Part shown: positions 34,401 through 41,637 of the stretch, in pieces
How the letters are laid out: every line of letters starts with the position of its first letter
Numbering within the stretch: the first letter of the stretch is position 1
IMG/VR virus record: IMGVR_UViG_3300034072_001440
Coordinates: 1-49,086 of that record
Source of the DNA: a virus
Reading direction: 5' to 3' (one strand)
Length of the DNA stretch: 49,086 nucleotides
Notes under the pieces: generated by a model
What the model saw: only the letters and a program-made list of their open reading frames with translations
Told to the model about the DNA's origin: nothing
Databases searched by the model: none
Position numbers and translations under genes: made by a program

Positions 34401-34710
34401 GGACGAAATAGAGGCCAATCTTCCAAAAGACGGGACTGCCCGAGGGTTCCTTGAAAGACTCTTTCAGGGATCTCCCGCTGTTCCCTCCTCCAGAGGGGTC
34501 CCGGGACAGGAAGCGGCACCCGCTGCTCCTGCTCCGGGGCCCGCGGCCCAAGGATCACCTGCCCCCGGCCCTGTAAATACACAGAGCCGGGCAATGTTGG
34601 AGTCGTTGTTTCCTGAAGACAGGCTCTTGAAAGGCCTTATTCCTCCCCAACAGCCTCCCGCGCCAGAGGCTCCCGCGCCAGAGGCTCCGACGGAGGAAGA
34701 GGCCGCATAG
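31498..34710 (+). CDS. Large internal/ejection-type virion protein with glycine zipper
   Basis: At 1070 residues this is the largest gene here. After a charged N-terminal helix there is a glycine-zipper segment (about 38-93; GALAGGRLGAAVGAPFGAAG), typical of membrane-inserting ejection proteins. A long helical body follows (about 180-950). The tail is Pro/Ala-rich and ends in repeated APEAP and EEEAA. No lysozyme or peptidase motif is visible. Size and order match the last, largest ejected protein in T7-like and P22-like sets. The last 74 bases are also coded on the opposite strand as the end of the nuclease gene. Confidence 0.75.
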   Translation: MAAIPLNEEEKKELEYLRKLEELKIREASTLDRAKASGTGALAGLGSGSAVLSGALAGGRLGAAVGAPFGAAGAVPGALIGTGLGMAAGYGAGKSFESLLPEVPSELSSWYEGGKTTGEALGGAGALRAAAKIPTALPKFLQGMGLEKGTSSSFFGKEAVPAVASGIAGGAAYDKNPESHLNRFIAETAAGLASPSSISASVAPRMKDMALKVASAAGFGGPAADQRAVNILSEILYQNEQIPLDAADIEMLIKKLEANTALPPGFSPTAAQKVSTSTLKGGSRPSDVLVALEKTLSKDNSEYASDVKAQAEKSANAYQALINALKDSGDPTVLETVANARKYRFEALLDAQRMRAEDRAARAVSRIGTVGSADEARKIAGTVVQQNIESALANAREYERMLWTRAERGSPRTGMVQREPGLGTGVGPVKPQKGSGGVQRTFVSVPNLRRKALEIASSVGPLRKGTDLSAGGKIMSILGISPKDLDLYNQGKLTDEYLNTGVVPSKYIRGGKEFSVNDLVLIRSDLLALGRDAASPNDARMFGSLSNAALDDLSKINLPGYDEARAFSKALNDSYTRTYANEIVEDAVPEYLVQKSFATANDRTASRLSEIEDAVGLMSRMYDDAVKNNLPSAQELAPYAQMSREGIDSIQEAERNIYRLAANKALGPDGRVNPTKLSEFVNQNKMILDRLGLTADMENAVSAENALRAAVDQQSAINKQIASQSYLSPLLGGKSPVKALSEAVAKGSTKGINDLLKVAKRGGADRQRAIDGLRSAVYEYAYTAAGGDKGFSPEAFEKALFSPIGRRQPSLVQLLRNEGVFRPSDIKNVLSLTRSMRRIENSINNNIRLDQLDPQNLMEELLVSQYALKLASATSPGGAGSLSWASKFKDVASRYLDKMPARKMRIILEEANKDPRLMANLLRRTAPMSPKQKMQNLRALNSYMYAAGLNYFPEELESQLQGIEPTEQDEIEANLPKDGTARGFLERLFQGSPAVPSSRGVPGQEAAPAAPAPGPAAQGSPAPGPVNTQSRAMLESLFPEDRLLKGLIPPQQPPAPEAPAPEAPTEEEAA

Positions 34711-35389
34711 CGTCATGGTACTGGCTGACCCTTCTCAGCCAGTTCTCCCCGTGCTGGTTCCAATCCCTGCCGGTGGTCGTAAATTCAAGCATGGTCTGCT
34801 GCTCATCGCGGCAGGCCATCAACACTACTCCCATCTCGATCCGCGTTCCATGGACCATGTCGTGTGCTAAGGCATACGCCGACAACTGCTGAAAGTAGTC
34901 GTCAATCCATTTGCGCTGTTTGGGCTTGTTTGACTGCTTGAAATCAATGATGGCCAAGTGACCACGGTACACGGCCACCATGTCAGCGGTCCCAGCGTAC
35001 TTTTCCGGGTAGTACAGAGGCACTTCCGAGCCGTAGATCACGTCGATGTTCTTGAAGAAGGTATTGATGAGCCGATAGCCCATCTCATACCCCTTCAACA
35101 TCCACCAGTTCGTGGGCCTTGGCAGGTCTCTGGCTGCCACCATGCGTTCAATGACGGAGTGCATGTAGGTTCCAATGCTGGAGGCCTCGTTCTTGATGCG
35201 ATCAGCCTCTTCTTCCCCGACATCCCGCTTCCACTTGGCTAACGCGTCCTTCCTGCCTGTCGCGGACAGGATGGTTGTGACGCTGGGGAGCCGGGTATTG
35301 CCGTATACGTAACGACGTCCATCTGGCCCATCCTCACGCGTCAGTTCCTCGTACTTGTAATCCTTTCGGATCGGTATCAAATCAACCAT
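34637..35389 (-). CDS. PD-(D/E)XK exonuclease, RecB/Cas4-like
   Basis: This 250-residue leftward gene has the nuclease motifs in order: GTYMHSVIE (H77), SEVPLYY (E122), YAGTADMV (D136), IIDFKQS (D149, K151) and a QxxxY-type QLSAY (Q168, Y172). These fit the RecB-family exonucleases used by phages for DNA end processing and recombination. It shares 13 bases with the helicase gene upstream of it on the same strand. Its C-terminus (EPLAREPLAREAVGEE) is produced by the antisense reading of the repeat that ends the 1070-residue gene. That tail is unlikely to be part of the catalytic fold. Confidence 0.85.
   Translation of the reverse strand: MVDLIPIRKDYKYEELTREDGPDGRRYVYGNTRLPSVTTILSATGRKDALAKWKRDVGEEEADRIKNEASSIGTYMHSVIERMVAARDLPRPTNWWMLKGYEMGYRLINTFFKNIDVIYGSEVPLYYPEKYAGTADMVAVYRGHLAIIDFKQSNKPKQRKWIDDYFQQLSAYALAHDMVHGTRIEMGVVLMACRDEQQTMLEFTTTGRDWNQHGENWLRRVSQYHDAMRPLPPSEPLAREPLAREAVGEE
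34655..34684. repeat. 15-bp direct repeat coding on both strands
   Basis: CTCCCGCGCCAGAGG occurs twice in tandem, followed by CTCC. On the plus strand it yields the APEAP repeat ending the large virion protein; on the minus strand it yields EPLAR twice in the nuclease C-terminus. Because the unit is five codons long it keeps both frames. Confidence 0.92.
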
Positions 35390-36828
35390 GCCTTGATGTC
35401 CTCCCCCAGCACTTGGTTTGCAATGTCGATTTTGTCCCGCAGGGCGTGAACGATTTTTTCGTCAACCGTGCGAGGCGATATCAGGTCTACATAGGTCACG
35501 TTCTTGCGCTGACCTATGCGATGAGCGCGGTCCTCGGACTGTAGTCTGATTTCAAGGTCAAAACTATTGCTGTAGTAGACCACCAGACTGGCCGCAGTCA
35601 GGGTAATCCCGTACCCACCCGTTCTGGGGTTTCCAACGAAGAACCGCAGGGGACTGTCGGGATCTTGGAACTCCCGAACCACGCGCTGCCGCTCTTCGGT
35701 GTCCGTGTCTCCGTAATAGGTGCCTACGCTTTCCATGCCGTACACCTTTTGGAGTTCAAGCTTGATACTTTCGATGTCGTGGCGATAGGTGGCCCAGATG
35801 ATGACCTTTCCGTCCGACTCCTCCAAAACATTCATGAGTTCGGTGATACGGTTGTGGGGAAGGGTGACCACCTCCCCGGAATCAAGCTTTAGATGCCCGC
35901 ATACGATTTGATGCAGTCGCATCAGCTGCGTCAGCGCGTTAACGGTGCTTGCCATGTCGTTTTCCATGCTGGCCATGGCCAAGTGCTTCATTTCCATGTA
36001 TACGCGGCCCTGCTCCTCGGTCAGGTCTACTTCACGCTTGGTGTAAAGCTTATCTGGCAGGTCTAGACACTCTTCTTTGGTCACTCGGAAACTGAAGCGG
36101 TCAAGCTTTTCCTGTAGTTCATCAAGCTTGCGGTATCCGACAACCTTCTTGAATGCATGACTGCCCATAGACTTTTCAATAGTGACCGCGTACCGCGCCT
36201 GGAAGGTGTAGTAGCTCGAGAAGCCTAGACATTCCTCGTCCAGAAACGCGCACTGCTGGTATAGGTCCATTGGAGACTTGGTGACGGGAGACCCCGTCAT
36301 GATTCTTCTGAACTTCGCAGAAGAGCCTATTTTTACGGCGTTTTTGGCTCTTTTTGCCGTGTGACTTTTGATTGTCGTGCTCTCATCGACGGCCATGAAC
36401 ACGCGGTACATGTTCAAAAAGAACTTTGCAAAGCTCGTTCCTTTGGTGGTGGACAGTGCCTCGATGTTCATGACGAGGATCCTGAGATCGTCGCTGAACT
36501 CTAACAAATCGTCCAAGGCCTTTTTCTCCGCCTTGCGCGGAGAGGGCGACCAGAGTGCCAGCCGGTACACGACATGCGCCGGCATGTGTTTTGGTATCTC
36601 TGTGTCCACCCAGTTCCTGTAAACGCCCTTTGGCGCGACGATCAAGGCCCCTCCTATCCGGCCCATGTCATACAGCATCGCGATATTGTTGATTACCATG
36701 AAGGACTTGCCTGTCCCCATCTCTGCAAACAAGGCCCCTACGGGCTTGTTCCAGAATCGGGACAAGTAGGCTTCTTGGTGGAGGAAAGGTTTGTTTTTAT
36801 AGGGATAGTTGGCTAAAAACTCTTGCAC
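35377..36828 (-). CDS. SNF2-family DEAD/DEAH-type helicase
   Basis: I place the start at GTG 36828 (GAGAG upstream), giving 483 residues; a longer open frame to 37320 crosses the divergent genes and is not coding. Motifs: FLHQEAYL (Q motif), AEMGTGKS (Walker A, K41), VDESTTIKS (motif II, DEST), MTGSPVTKSP (motif III), GYGITLTAAS and QSEDRAHRIGQ (motifs V-VI), the last diagnostic for SNF2. Phage members remodel DNA or act in replication and recombination. It is followed on the same strand by the nuclease and diverges from the replication genes. Confidence 0.88.
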   Translation of the reverse strand: MQEFLANYPYKNKPFLHQEAYLSRFWNKPVGALFAEMGTGKSFMVINNIAMLYDMGRIGGALIVAPKGVYRNWVDTEIPKHMPAHVVYRLALWSPSPRKAEKKALDDLLEFSDDLRILVMNIEALSTTKGTSFAKFFLNMYRVFMAVDESTTIKSHTAKRAKNAVKIGSSAKFRRIMTGSPVTKSPMDLYQQCAFLDEECLGFSSYYTFQARYAVTIEKSMGSHAFKKVVGYRKLDELQEKLDRFSFRVTKEECLDLPDKLYTKREVDLTEEQGRVYMEMKHLAMASMENDMASTVNALTQLMRLHQIVCGHLKLDSGEVVTLPHNRITELMNVLEESDGKVIIWATYRHDIESIKLELQKVYGMESVGTYYGDTDTEERQRVVREFQDPDSPLRFFVGNPRTGGYGITLTAASLVVYYSNSFDLEIRLQSEDRAHRIGQRKNVTYVDLISPRTVDEKIVHALRDKIDIANQVLGEDIKAWLI

Positions 36829-36851
36829 CGTGGTCTCTCTTTCTAGCGGGC

Positions 36852-36881
36852 TTGTATTTCCCGTGGGGCCGAGTGTACTAT
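36852..36881 (+). promoter_or_regulatory. Candidate rightward promoter in the divergent gap
   Basis: TTGTAT (36852-36857) and TACTAT (36876-36881) are spaced by 18 bases in the 81-base gap between the leftward helicase and the rightward replication operon. Each box matches the sigma-70 consensus at 4 of 6 positions. A start near 36888 would leave a short leader with the GAAAGGAG ribosome binding site before the ATG at 36910. Confidence 0.4.
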
Positions 36882-36909
36882 GGCTTGCGTTTTTGAGAAA
36901 GGAGAAAAA

Positions 36910-37239
36910 ATGCCAACGGTTTACGTCGTGTCCGAAACGGGCAAGCACAACATCACCCCTGCGCTGAACTTCGGGAACATCGTCACGGTGCTTCCGCCTA
37001 ACGCCCAGGTTGCATTCTCTGTAGGTCCCACGGTATCCCGCATTCGCAGGAAGCTTGCAAAGTTCTGTGACGAGGATTACCTTTTGTTTGTGGGCGACCC
37101 CACTGCCATCGGCATCATCAGTGCCATTGCAGCGCAACGGAACAAGGGTCGCTATAAGTGTTTGAAGTGGGATCGCATGGAGAAGCGGTATATCCCCATA
37201 CAGGTAGATATTTTCCATAAAGGAGATGAAGATGAATGA
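36910..37239 (+). CDS. Conserved small phage protein of the replication module
   Basis: The 109-residue product begins with MPTVYVVSETGKHNITPAL and has a well-conserved block (DEDYLLFVGDPTAIGIISAI, YKCLKWDRMEKRYIPIQVD). I have seen this in many podovirus replication regions as a protein of unknown function. GAAAGGAG is positioned well for the ATG at 36910, better than for the ATG at 36880. It is the first gene of the rightward early operon and overlaps the next by 8 bases. Confidence 0.75.
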   Translation: MPTVYVVSETGKHNITPALNFGNIVTVLPPNAQVAFSVGPTVSRIRRKLAKFCDEDYLLFVGDPTAIGIISAIAAQRNKGRYKCLKWDRMEKRYIPIQVDIFHKGDEDE

Positions 37240-37777
37240 CGTCTTTGAAGCAGATGCAGCGGCCTTTAGCGTTGACGACAACTCCATTGAGGGTATCGCC
37301 GCCATGGCCAAGCGGGCCAAGGAGCTTTCTGCTGAGATAAAAGACCTTGAGACTATCTTGAAGGAGCGTCAGGACCAATTCAGGAAACTGACTGAGACGA
37401 CACTGCCCGAGGCCCTTGCGTCTCTTGGCATGAAGTCTTTCAAGATGCATGATGGGTCGAGTATCGAGATCAAGCCGTATTACGGTGCCTCGATTCCCGA
37501 AGGCCGACGGACCGAGGCCCATGACTGGCTTCGCCAACACGGCTTCGACGATATCATCAAGAACATCGTGTCCGTTCGATTTGGACGCGGCGAAGACGAA
37601 CTTTGCGCCAGGCTCATCCGTATGCTGCGTGAGACTGGTTATCCGCTGGAACAGGCGGAAAAGGTGGAGCCCATGACCCTCAAGGCATGGGTTCGGGAAC
37701 AGGTGGAACGGGGCAACACTTTCCCTGTCGACCTGTTCGGCGCATACATCGGCCAGAAGGCCATCATCAAGACATAA
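37232..37777 (+). CDS. Conserved replication-module protein, function unknown
   Basis: ATG at 37232 is preferred over 37226 because AAAGGAG is 7 bases away. The 181-residue product has an N-terminal coiled coil (MAKRAKELSAEIKDLETILK) and a C-terminal domain with HDWLRQHGFDDIIKNIVSV, FGRGEDELCARLI and VEPMTLKAWVREQVERG. This C-terminal block recurs in small phage proteins next to ssDNA-binding genes. I know of no confirmed biochemical activity. Confidence 0.73.
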   Translation: MNDVFEADAAAFSVDDNSIEGIAAMAKRAKELSAEIKDLETILKERQDQFRKLTETTLPEALASLGMKSFKMHDGSSIEIKPYYGASIPEGRRTEAHDWLRQHGFDDIIKNIVSVRFGRGEDELCARLIRMLRETGYPLEQAEKVEPMTLKAWVREQVERGNTFPVDLFGAYIGQKAIIKT

Positions 37778-37794
37778 GACACAGGAGAATCGTT

Positions 37795-38562
37795 ATGGGA
37801 AACGTTGCTAAGGCAGAAGTAAGTTCAAACGCACTGGTTGTGACGTCTTCTTTTGAGGAGGACGCACACCTTGGCTTCGACGGGATGAATCAGGACGACC
37901 TTGCATTGCCGTTCCTGCGCCTGTTGACCGCTACGAGCCCAGAGGTGGGGGAAGTCGACGGGGCGATGCCCGGGATGGTTTACAACACCGTCACCGGACA
38001 GCTGTACGACGGCAAGAAAGGCCTGCTTGTGATTCCTTGCGCCTACGTGCGCCAGTACATCGAGTGGGCTCCCCGCGGGAGCGGCAGTGGTGCTCCGATT
38101 CAGATCTATCCGGCCACGTCGGATATTCTGAGCCGCACGCACCGCGAACCGGGGGACAGTCGGGATTATTTGGATTCCGGCAACTACATCGAGAACACCG
38201 CGAACCACTACGTGATGGTGATTGACGAGAACGGGGCACCGTCTCCGGCACTTATCGTCATGAAGTCCACGCAGCTGAAGAAAAGCCGCAAGTGGAACTC
38301 GATGCAGATGAGCGTGAAGCTGCAGTCCTCCCAGGGAGGCCTGTACACACCGCCGATGTTCAGTCAGATCTATCGTTTGACTACGACTCAGGAATCGAAT
38401 GACAAGGGTAAGTGGTATGGGTGGGAGATTGAGCGCGTCGGGTCCGTTGAGGACATGGGGGTTTACAAAGCCGCGAAGGAATTCGCGAACTCTGTAAAGG
38501 TGGGCGACGTCAAGGTTAAACACCAAGACGAATCCGTCTCACCGGAAGCGGCACCGTTTTGA
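37795..38562 (+). CDS. Putative ssDNA-binding protein
   Basis: The ATG at 37795 (ACAGGAGAATCGTT upstream) gives 255 residues. The body looks like an OB-fold-rich phage protein (GLLVIPCAYVRQYIEW, NHYVMVIDENGAPSPALIVM, WNSMQMSVKLQSSQGG, WYGWEIERVGSVEDM). It ends in an acidic, hydrophobic-tipped tail (DESVSPEAAPF), resembling the C-terminal hook of bacterial SSB and T7 gp2.5. Position between early genes and primase supports the call. The gene is followed by a strong terminator, suggesting it is made in higher amounts than the genes downstream. Confidence 0.68.
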   Translation: MGNVAKAEVSSNALVVTSSFEEDAHLGFDGMNQDDLALPFLRLLTATSPEVGEVDGAMPGMVYNTVTGQLYDGKKGLLVIPCAYVRQYIEWAPRGSGSGAPIQIYPATSDILSRTHREPGDSRDYLDSGNYIENTANHYVMVIDENGAPSPALIVMKSTQLKKSRKWNSMQMSVKLQSSQGGLYTPPMFSQIYRLTTTQESNDKGKWYGWEIERVGSVEDMGVYKAAKEFANSVKVGDVKVKHQDESVSPEAAPF

Positions 38563-38566
38563 CGCC

Positions 38567-38594
38567 ACGGGGGACGAAAGTCCCCCGTCTTTTT
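38567..38594 (+). terminator. Intrinsic terminator with GAAA loop after the ssDNA-binding gene
   Basis: ACGGGGGAC (38567-38575) pairs perfectly with GTCCCCCGT (38580-38588) around a stable GAAA tetraloop and is followed by CTTTTT. It begins 4 bases after the stop codon. The primase start is only 12 bases past its end, so it probably attenuates rather than ends transcription. Confidence 0.88.
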
Positions 38595-38605
38595 GAGAAA
38601 GAAGA

Positions 38606-40138
38606 ATGAGTGACCAGATCTCTCAATTCATGGCCATATTCGAAGGCTTGGAAATAGCTTATGGAACCTACAAAATCGAGGGCGCAAAAGGTAACGGAAA
38701 ACAAGCCGGAAAAGCCGTCGTCGTACGACAACCCCCTGTTCGGGACCTCTGGGAAAAACATCTCAAAGGAGTTGAGCCATCTCTTGGCATTATTCCGATT
38801 CGTAGTGATAACACTTGTAGTTGGGGCTGTATTGATATCGATCAGTATCCTCTTGACCTTGGAATGGTTGTCAACAAGGTTAGGTCCCTTAATCTCCCCC
38901 TAGTTGTATGCCGCTCCAAGTCTGGCGGGGCGCACGTATTCTGTTTTGTGTCTACTCCAGTGCCTGCAGGGTCTATGCAGGAATACCTGCGTGCCTGTGC
39001 TGCATTGATCGGAGAGTCGGGGCGCGAGATATTCCCAAAGCAGGCTGAAATCTTGGTGGAGCGCGGGGACACGGGCAACTTCCTGAACCTCCCTTACCAT
39101 AACGCCGATGAAACGCTGCGCTATGCCATCAAGGACAATGGCGATGCTGCGACCTTGGAAGAGTTTTTCGAACTGTACCAGCAGTTCGTGCAGGCCCCTC
39201 CGCTTGTCATTCCGGAGACCCCAAAATCCGCCGGAACAAAATTCATGTCGGACGGGCCGCCGTGTCTCCAAGCGCTTTGCACCCAGGGGTTCCCGGAGGG
39301 CACGCGAAACAACGGTCTTTTCAGCCTTGGTGTATACCTGAAGCAGGCATTCCCAGAAGCGTGGGAAAACAAGCTCATGGAATACAACATGAACTACTTT
39401 TCGCCCCCTCTCGGGATTGCCGAGTTACAAATTGTCGTCAAACAATTGGCGAAGAAGACTTATCGTTACAAGTGCAAGGACCAGCCGCTGCAGTCGTTCT
39501 GCAACAGCGGGCTTTGCCGCACCAGAAAATTTGGAATTGGATCAGACGGCCCTGATAGCCCGCGGCTGTCCAGCCTCAGCAAGTATGCGAGCGAGCCCCC
39601 GCTTTGGTTTGTGGACGTGAATGGGAAACGCCTTGAACTGGAAACGGAGAGCCTGTTTAACCAAGCGGCCTTCCAGAAGGCCTGCATGGAGCGTATCAAC
39701 ACGCTTCCACCGACACTGAAAAAACAGGACTGGGAATCCGTATTGAACGGGCTGCTGCAGGAGATGGTCGAACTCGAGCGTATTCAGGACGCCAGCGAGG
39801 ACACCACCACGACGGGGCGTTTCAATGACCTGCTCGAGGAATACTGCACCCACTTGCACCAAGCCATGGACCGCGATGAAATCCTCATGGGCCGTCCGTG
39901 GACAGATGAGGAAACGCGTACTGTATACTTCCGCATGAAGGACCTCGAAGCGCACCTCAAGCGCAACAACATGGTCCTGACGAGCCCAAAGGTTGCACAA
40001 CGACTGCGAGATCTCGGAGGAGCGTCTCACGTGCTGTGGATTAAGGCCCGCGCAACACGGGTCTGGAAAATCCCGGCATTCACCAAGCAGGACTCCCCGT
40101 TCTCGACACCGTCGGAAGCGCATGACGCTCCGTTCTAA
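38606..40138 (+). CDS. Archaeo-eukaryotic-type primase (TOTE-like)
   Basis: The 510-residue protein has the AEP catalytic signs GCIDIDQY (D77, D79) and SKSGGAHVF (H110), then GNFLNLPYHN. The middle part has GPPCLQAL (C220), EGTRNNGLFSLGVYLK, and a cysteine cluster C290-x8-C-x4-C304 (YKCKDQPLQSFCNSGLC), which may bind a metal or Fe-S cluster. It would make RNA or DNA primers for phage replication. The C-terminus ends in HDAPF, like the APF end of the ssDNA-binding protein. It shares one base with the following helicase. Confidence 0.82.
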   Translation: MSDQISQFMAIFEGLEIAYGTYKIEGAKGNGKQAGKAVVVRQPPVRDLWEKHLKGVEPSLGIIPIRSDNTCSWGCIDIDQYPLDLGMVVNKVRSLNLPLVVCRSKSGGAHVFCFVSTPVPAGSMQEYLRACAALIGESGREIFPKQAEILVERGDTGNFLNLPYHNADETLRYAIKDNGDAATLEEFFELYQQFVQAPPLVIPETPKSAGTKFMSDGPPCLQALCTQGFPEGTRNNGLFSLGVYLKQAFPEAWENKLMEYNMNYFSPPLGIAELQIVVKQLAKKTYRYKCKDQPLQSFCNSGLCRTRKFGIGSDGPDSPRLSSLSKYASEPPLWFVDVNGKRLELETESLFNQAAFQKACMERINTLPPTLKKQDWESVLNGLLQEMVELERIQDASEDTTTTGRFNDLLEEYCTHLHQAMDRDEILMGRPWTDEETRTVYFRMKDLEAHLKRNNMVLTSPKVAQRLRDLGGASHVLWIKARATRVWKIPAFTKQDSPFSTPSEAHDAPF

Positions 40139-41637
40139 TGCAGGTCCAGAAGATATTCGGGCCCCCTGGGTCGGGTAAGACTACTTACCTGCTGAACCTC
40201 GTCGAGAGGGAACTCGACGAGGGCACTTCTTCCTCTGCCATGGGGTACTTCTCTTTCACGCGTAAAGCCTCCATTGAGGCGCGTGAGCGCGCTATCCAAA
40301 AGTTCCCGTTCCTTGTTCCGGAGGTAGACTTCCCGTGGTTCAGGACGCTACACAGCCTGGCGTACCACTGTTTAGGCGTGGGAACGAAGGACATGATGAA
40401 GCCGGAAAACTACCGGGAGTTTGGCCGTCAGGTCGGCATTGATGTCAGTACCGAGGAAGGTGATGACGAATTTTCAGTCAAGGCTGACAGCCCCATTCTG
40501 AACCAGATGAACCTTGCGCGTCTTCGTGGGGAAGACCTTCGCACGCATTACAACCGCAGTGATCTGAAGATTGAGTGGCTGCACTTCGAGTACGTTGCCC
40601 GAGCCTATCGGCACTATAAGGAAGAAAAAGGATTGTTTGATTTCAACGACCTCCTTGAAAGGATCCTTGAACAGCCCGAGAGACTGCCTTCTCTTGACGT
40701 CCTGATTGTTGACGAAGCACAGGACCTATCCAAGCTGCAGTGGAACATCGTTTCCGCCCTTGCACAGAAGGCCAAGCGTACCTTTTTGGCGGGCGATGAT
40801 GACCAGGCGGTGTACAACTGGGCTGGAGCGGACGTCGGAGAGTTTCTAGGATTCAAGGGCGAGCCTATTGTTCTGCGGCAATCCTATCGCGTCCCGTTAG
40901 TAGTCCACGAACTCGCGAACAAGGTGGTGAACCGTATTCGCGTCCGGCAGAAAAAAATGTGGTACGCCCGCGAGGAGCGTGGAGAAATCCGTTTCTACTC
41001 TGATTTTCAAAAAGTCGATGTCAGCCAAGGCGAGTGGCTTATCCTCGGCGCGACAAACTACCTCCTGAACGGTATGCACTCATGGCTGAAGTCAGAGGGC
41101 GTCCTTTTCGAGCGCCACGGACAACGGAGCATTCCGGAGAACGTCCTTTCAGCGGTCTTGGGATGGGAGGCTCTGCGCCGTGGGGAATCAGTCACACCCC
41201 AAGTTGTAAGGAACATTTACAAGTTCCTCGGTCCATCAGCCGTGGCCCGTGGACAACGGTCCTTGGCGTCTCTTCCCGACGAAGGCATCTTCTCCATGAA
41301 GCGCCTACAGCAGCAGCACGGCCTCGAGACAGACGATATCTGGCACGTAGCACTGTCCAAGATTGACGCGGCAAAACGTGAATACATCATTGCCCTGCTT
41401 CGCCGCAAAACGCGACTGACGGGGGATGTTCGCGTTAAACTGTCCACGATCCACGGGGCAAAAGGCGGAGAGGCCGACAATGTCCTGCTCCTGATGGACC
41501 TGTCCACGCGCTTTTCCGAGGAATACATCAAGAACCCGGATGACATCAACCGCCTGCTTTACGTAGCACTGACTCGCACGAAGCAGTCTCTCCATCTCGT
41601 TCACCCGATCAACGCACAGAAGGCTTTTTTCCTATGA
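40138..41637 (+). CDS. UvrD/PcrA-like SF1 DNA helicase
   Basis: This 499-residue helicase shows all main SF1A motifs: GPPGSGKTT (Walker A, 8-16), IVDEAQDLSKLQ (motif II), AGDDDQAVYNWAG (motif III), QSYRVP (motif IV), STIHGAKGGEADNVL (motif V) and LLYVALTRTKQ (motif VI). It is shorter than bacterial UvrD, lacking much of the 1B/2B insertions. It presumably unwinds DNA ahead of the phage polymerase or in recombination. Starts within TAATG after the primase and overlaps the polymerase gene by 4 bases. Confidence 0.92.
   Translation: MQVQKIFGPPGSGKTTYLLNLVERELDEGTSSSAMGYFSFTRKASIEARERAIQKFPFLVPEVDFPWFRTLHSLAYHCLGVGTKDMMKPENYREFGRQVGIDVSTEEGDDEFSVKADSPILNQMNLARLRGEDLRTHYNRSDLKIEWLHFEYVARAYRHYKEEKGLFDFNDLLERILEQPERLPSLDVLIVDEAQDLSKLQWNIVSALAQKAKRTFLAGDDDQAVYNWAGADVGEFLGFKGEPIVLRQSYRVPLVVHELANKVVNRIRVRQKKMWYAREERGEIRFYSDFQKVDVSQGEWLILGATNYLLNGMHSWLKSEGVLFERHGQRSIPENVLSAVLGWEALRRGESVTPQVVRNIYKFLGPSAVARGQRSLASLPDEGIFSMKRLQQQHGLETDDIWHVALSKIDAAKREYIIALLRRKTRLTGDVRVKLSTIHGAKGGEADNVLLLMDLSTRFSEEYIKNPDDINRLLYVALTRTKQSLHLVHPINAQKAFFL

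Noticed and set aside
35377-37320. Longer leftward helicase reading from 37320
   Set aside because: The extra 164 residues have no helicase similarity and run antisense through two well-supported rightward genes; the GTG at 36828 with GAGAG upstream fits the family length.
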